From assembly GCA_903821255.1 (NCBI GenBank), contig CAIJKT010001027.1:1-9029 (forward strand): a stretch of 9,029 bases of DNA. The letters run 5' to 3'. This document shows, piece by piece, positions 6,652 through 9,029 of this stretch. This DNA comes from an uncultured Lentisphaeria bacterium. GTDB lineage: Bacteria > Verrucomicrobiota > Lentisphaeria > Victivallales > Victivallaceae. Positions within the stretch are counted from its first letter, which is position 1. Every line of letters starts with the position of its first letter. Under the pieces are notes generated by a model. It worked only from the letters and a program-made list of their open reading frames with translations. It searched no databases and had not been told where the DNA came from. Both the position numbers and the translations under genes were made by a program.

Positions 6652-7287
6652 ATGAATAAAAGTAAACATCCGCAGGCGGGCCAGGCAGTCATTGAGATGT
6701 GCGTCTGCATGATCGCCATTCTGGTTGTTTTCATGGGATTGATTTTTGTATGCGGGCTGGGAATATCCAACATGCAAAATTTAATCAAAGCTAAGACCAA
6801 TGCTGAAACAAATACCCGTTCATCGGATAAATCATGGGACAGCGACGATATTTTTGCCTGGGATTACCGCAGCCAGCAACAGGAGCAGCGTCAAACCTCC
6901 GAGCCCGATTTTTTCCCGGGCAGCCATCTGTTCTATAATGGCCGCGGCGGAAATATCAATCCGTTCGCCGCAAGCGATCGGGGGATGACCGGCAATGCAA
7001 ATGCCGGCAGTGCAACTACGCAGAATACTCCTCCTCCGCCCGTTCCGTCCGACTTTCAAAGTTCGTTCCTCCGGGAACTCAGTCCGGCAACCCAGGTAAA
7101 GAAAAGCGGATCTGCGGCAGGCAGTATGTCCCGTAATATTCCGCCGCTGTTTGTCGGCGCCGAGGAAGTGTCCGGCGGCAAGGAACCTGATGAAGCGGCA
7201 ATTCCAGACATGATAGAAAATCAGGGAACTGAGGACGCTAAACAGTCCCCGCAGAATGTAAAATCCAAATCAGCGGTTAAACAATAG
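6652..7287 (+). CDS. TadE-like minor pilin protein, paralogue 2 with low-complexity tail
   Basis: From ATG 6652 this is a 211-residue protein: leader MNKSKHPQAG, then QAVIE (Glu at +5) and a helix MCVCMIAILVVFMGLIFVCGLG. It aligns without gaps to the previous gene through the leader, helix and GISN(I/M)Q, and again at (I)(F/Y)AWDY and PDFFPGSHL, so the two arose by tandem duplication. Past about residue 110 of the frame they diverge: this copy has TPPPPVP and a charged Lys/Glu/Gln-rich tail, suggesting a disordered C-terminus. An in-frame TTG at 6628 would add eight residues but has no ribosome site and would spoil the conserved leader length, so ATG 6652 is preferred. The nearest AGGA is 16 nt upstream, so initiation may rely on coupling. 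It is the last gene of the operon. Confidence 0.75.
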   Translation: MNKSKHPQAGQAVIEMCVCMIAILVVFMGLIFVCGLGISNMQNLIKAKTNAETNTRSSDKSWDSDDIFAWDYRSQQQEQRQTSEPDFFPGSHLFYNGRGGNINPFAASDRGMTGNANAGSATTQNTPPPPVPSDFQSSFLRELSPATQVKKSGSAAGSMSRNIPPLFVGAEEVSGGKEPDEAAIPDMIENQGTEDAKQSPQNVKSKSAVKQ

Positions 7288-7304
7288 CATCTGTTTTACG
7301 GCTG
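7271..7304. terminator. Candidate bidirectional terminator between convergent genes
   Basis: Arms CAGCGGTTAAACA (7271-7283) and TGTTTTACGGCTG (7292-7304) pair at 11 of 13 positions around an 8-nt loop. The stem covers the stop codons of both the last Tad gene and the carbonic anhydrase gene, which are only 8 nt apart. The T tracts are not immediately adjacent on either strand (CTCTATTTTT begins 7 nt after the stem on the plus strand), so strength is uncertain. Confidence 0.45.
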
Positions 7305-8057
7305 AAAGAACTCTATTTTTCCGCTTTCCAGGTCTGCATAGGCCCCGGTAATTTTCAGTTTGCCGCTTGCCGCCATCTTTTTAAGCGGTTCGCTGCTTTG
7401 CAGAATTGCCCGGCAGACCTGCCGTACATGTTCCCTGGCAGCATCGTTAATCAGTTTTTCTTCGGTGATGTTGACGTCCTGTTTTCCGGCAATCAGTACT
7501 GCCGGTATCAAGTTGCAAACCAGGGAATTAAGCGCGGGCGTCGCGTTCTGCCCGGGCTGGCGCATAAGCCTTACCGCTTCCGTGACGGCACCGCAGGACT
7601 GGTGCCCCATGACCACGATCAGCCGGCTGGTGGAAAACAGCGAAGCGTATTCCATGCTGCCGAGAGTGTCGGAGGAGAACTGATTGCCGGCATTGCGCAC
7701 GACAAACAGTTGTCCCAGGCCGGCGTCGAAAAATACTTCCGGCGGAAATCGTGAATCCGAACAGGAAAGAATCGTGGCGAAGGGGGCCTGGCCTTTTAGC
7801 AGTATCCTGCGCACGTCCCGGCTGACGCCCGGATCTTTCATCCGGTTTTCCGTCACATAGCGCCGGTTTCCGGCTTTCAACATTTCAAGGGCCTTTTCCG
7901 GCTGAATAACTACGGCGGTCTTGCCGTCTTTCTCCAGCAGCGACGCATCGGCGTCTTTATCATTTTTCTGCTGGTGGCTGAAATAAAGCGCCGCAAAGAC
8001 AATAAGTCCGAGGATGGCTATAACTATGAAAAAAACTGCAAAATTTGATTTGCGCAT
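7296..8057 (-). CDS. Membrane-anchored (exported) beta-carbonic anhydrase
   Basis: This 253-residue protein catalyses reversible CO2 hydration to bicarbonate. Beta-class signatures are complete: CSDSR at 99-103 (zinc ligand Cys99 with the Asp101-Arg103 pair) and GHQSCGAV at 151-158 (zinc ligands His152 and Cys155). Other hallmarks are LKAGNRRYV (60-68), the FFDAGLGQLFVVRNAGN block (109-125) and LGSMEYA. Unlike cytoplasmic family members it starts with a strong hydrophobic segment after MRKSN (about 6-26), then a Lys/Asp-rich linker to about residue 48. The catalytic domain is therefore probably in the periplasm, anchored to the inner membrane or released after cleavage. AAGGAG lies 9 nt before ATG 8057. 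A good promoter lies upstream, between it and the AraC-type gene, so it can be transcribed alone. Family call is certain; location is inferred from the N-terminus. Confidence 0.93.
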   Translation of the reverse strand: MRKSNFAVFFIVIAILGLIVFAALYFSHQQKNDKDADASLLEKDGKTAVVIQPEKALEMLKAGNRRYVTENRMKDPGVSRDVRRILLKGQAPFATILSCSDSRFPPEVFFDAGLGQLFVVRNAGNQFSSDTLGSMEYASLFSTSRLIVVMGHQSCGAVTEAVRLMRQPGQNATPALNSLVCNLIPAVLIAGKQDVNITEEKLINDAAREHVRQVCRAILQSSEPLKKMAASGKLKITGAYADLESGKIEFFQP

Positions 8058-8092
8058 AACCTCAAGCTCCTTTTTTGTTTCTGTCCGGGCTT

Positions 8093-8121
8093 ATAATACT
8101 TGCAATAGCCTCAAAAAGCAA
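8093..8121 (-). promoter_or_regulatory. Predicted promoter of the carbonic anhydrase gene
   Basis: On the minus strand TTGCTT (8121-8116) and TATTAT (8098-8093) are separated by exactly 17 nt. Transcription would begin near 8086, leaving a leader of roughly 28 nt that carries the AAGGAG ribosome site. It lies in the 76-nt gap after the AraC-type gene, so the enzyme need not depend on read-through. Confidence 0.6.
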
Positions 8122-8133
8122 TCATGCATTGTG

Positions 8134-8997
8134 CTAATCCCGCGTCCCTTTGCGGAAATGCAGCGGCGGGGTTCCGATATATCGTTTGAATTGAGCGGAA
8201 AACTCATACGGCGAAGAGTAGCCCAGTTGCGCCGCGATTTCCGCGACCGGAAGATCCGGACGGCCCAGCATTCCGCAGGCCAGGTCCAGCCGCCGCCGCA
8301 CCCGGTACTGCCACGGCGATATTCCACAGCGCGCTTTGAACATTTTTCTGAAATACTCGTACCCGACCCCGTGTTTCCGGCAGAATTTATTCAGATCGCA
8401 GGGCTGGTCAAAATCGCTGCCCAGCACCCGGCAAGCCTCCTCAAACAGCAGCAGCCGGTCTTTCGCTTCAGGCGGCGCATGCATCCGGCGGTGACATTCG
8501 CCCAGCAACCCCACACACTGTGAAACCAGCTCCGGCAGCTTCTCTTCATCCGCGGTTTTCAGCGCCTGGACGAAATTCCACACCCGCCATTTCAGTTCGT
8601 TGTCCACCGGCAGCGAGGAAACCGGCGAGCCGGCGCGGATGATCAGCATGGAGCTCAATGCCTGATACAGCAGCGGTCCCGTTTCCAGATAGAACTCGTT
8701 CCATTCACTGTCCGGAGCGATGTAGTTGGAATGACTTTTCAGCGGGAGACGCTGAAAACAACTGCCCGGCCCCAGCGGATATTTCTCACCATGATCATCA
8801 ACATAATATCCGCGGCCTTCCAGTACCACCACCAGCACATAACGCGGAAAACGCAGATTGACGTTGTCAACCGCCAAGCCGCCTTTATACATGAATCCGG
8901 CGCCGATCCCTTCCCGCGAACCGGCTCCGCCCATGGACCGGTGCGCGGTTTCATTGCACTTTTTCAGAACAAATGGAATGTTTTTACCATTTAACAT
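8134..8997 (-). CDS. AraC-family transcriptional regulator with N-terminal cupin-like sensor
   Basis: The protein has 287 residues, normal for two-domain AraC regulators. Residues about 45-90 match the cupin-like AraC-binding domain: RYVLVVVLEGRGYYVDDHG, then YPLGPGSCF. The C-terminal 95 residues carry the paired helix-turn-helix: first DLNKFCRKHGVGYEYFRKMF followed by GISPWQYR (201-232), then LPVAEIAAQLGYSSPYEFSAQF followed by KRYIGTPPLHFRK (249-283). Such proteins usually bind a small molecule, often a sugar, and activate nearby genes; the ligand here cannot be told. An in-frame TAA upstream makes ATG 8997 the first possible ATG of the frame. Its ribosome site is weak, and a later start such as Met22 cannot be excluded. 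The carbonic anhydrase gene follows 76 nt downstream and is a possible but unproven target. Its GC-rich composition contrasts with the AT-rich left end of the window. Confidence 0.92.
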   Translation of the reverse strand: MLNGKNIPFVLKKCNETAHRSMGGAGSREGIGAGFMYKGGLAVDNVNLRFPRYVLVVVLEGRGYYVDDHGEKYPLGPGSCFQRLPLKSHSNYIAPDSEWNEFYLETGPLLYQALSSMLIIRAGSPVSSLPVDNELKWRVWNFVQALKTADEEKLPELVSQCVGLLGECHRRMHAPPEAKDRLLLFEEACRVLGSDFDQPCDLNKFCRKHGVGYEYFRKMFKARCGISPWQYRVRRRLDLACGMLGRPDLPVAEIAAQLGYSSPYEFSAQFKRYIGTPPLHFRKGTRD

Positions 8998-9001
8998 ATC
9001 T

Positions 9002-9017
9002 TCATTACCATTAATGA
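9002..9017. repeat. Small inverted repeat just upstream of the AraC-type gene
   Basis: TCATTA and TAATGA form a 6-bp inverted repeat with a 4-nt loop (CCAT), 5 nt before ATG 8997 on the minus strand. It overlaps the weak ribosome-binding region (GGTAATGAAG), so it might be an operator half or lower translation. It is short and AT-rich, and chance is a real possibility. Confidence 0.25.
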
Positions 9018-9029
9018 TATTTGTTTAAC

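Noticed and set aside
8014..8523. 169-codon plus-strand open frame
   Set aside because: It runs antisense to the AraC-type gene and the 5' end of the carbonic anhydrase gene, both of which have clear family motifs; its protein has no recognisable pattern.

Overview
The window looks like chromosomal DNA from a Gram-negative member of the Planctomycetes-Verrucomicrobia-Chlamydiae superphylum, most likely Lentisphaerota (Victivallis-like). This is an inference from gene style: a GntR/LacI hybrid regulator directly followed by a prepilin-type protein with an [17 protein letters not shown] leader, a family-9 carbohydrate-binding-like exported protein, and an unusual Tad minor-pilin set. No rRNA, tRNA, transposase, CRISPR array or phage gene was found.

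Layout. (A) Positions 1-3162, minus strand: a carbohydrate-type cassette read right to left. It holds a GntR-LacI hybrid repressor (3162-2005), a prepilin-type secreted protein (1971-1330) and an exported CBM9-like protein (1283 to beyond base 1, cut by the window edge). Gaps are 33 and 46 nt and no convincing terminator separates the genes, so they may share one transcript. A well-formed promoter (TTGACT-N18-TACAAT) lies upstream of the repressor, and its spacer and -10 are covered by closely spaced TGTACA palindromes, which suggests autorepression. (B) Positions 3163-3443: the divergent intergenic region (281 nt, the longest gene-free stretch), with that promoter/operator, an A/T hairpin, a 24-bp dyad and a weak plus-strand promoter candidate. 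(C) Positions 3444-7287, plus strand: a tight four-gene operon of Tad/Flp-type minor pilin proteins (TadE-like, a large TadG-like protein, then two paralogous TadE-like proteins). Three of the four carry a class III prepilin site G|XXXXE, and three have a leader of exactly 10 residues. No TadA ATPase, TadB/C, secretin or prepilin peptidase gene is in the window. (D) Positions 7296-8997, minus strand: an AraC-family regulator followed by a membrane-anchored beta-carbonic anhydrase with its own likely promoter. It converges on the Tad operon with an 8-nt gap, and an imperfect hairpin spans both stop codons.

How they may work together: block A resembles a polysaccharide-responsive module, in which a sugar-sensing repressor controls exported carbohydrate-binding and pseudopilin-like surface proteins. 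Block C would supply minor components of a Tad-like envelope structure. Block D would interconvert CO2 and bicarbonate outside the cytoplasm. Nothing in the sequence directly links the three blocks. I see no clearly new system; the most distinctive items are the Tad minor-pilin set with its tandem paralogues, the operator-covered promoter, and the exported carbonic anhydrase.
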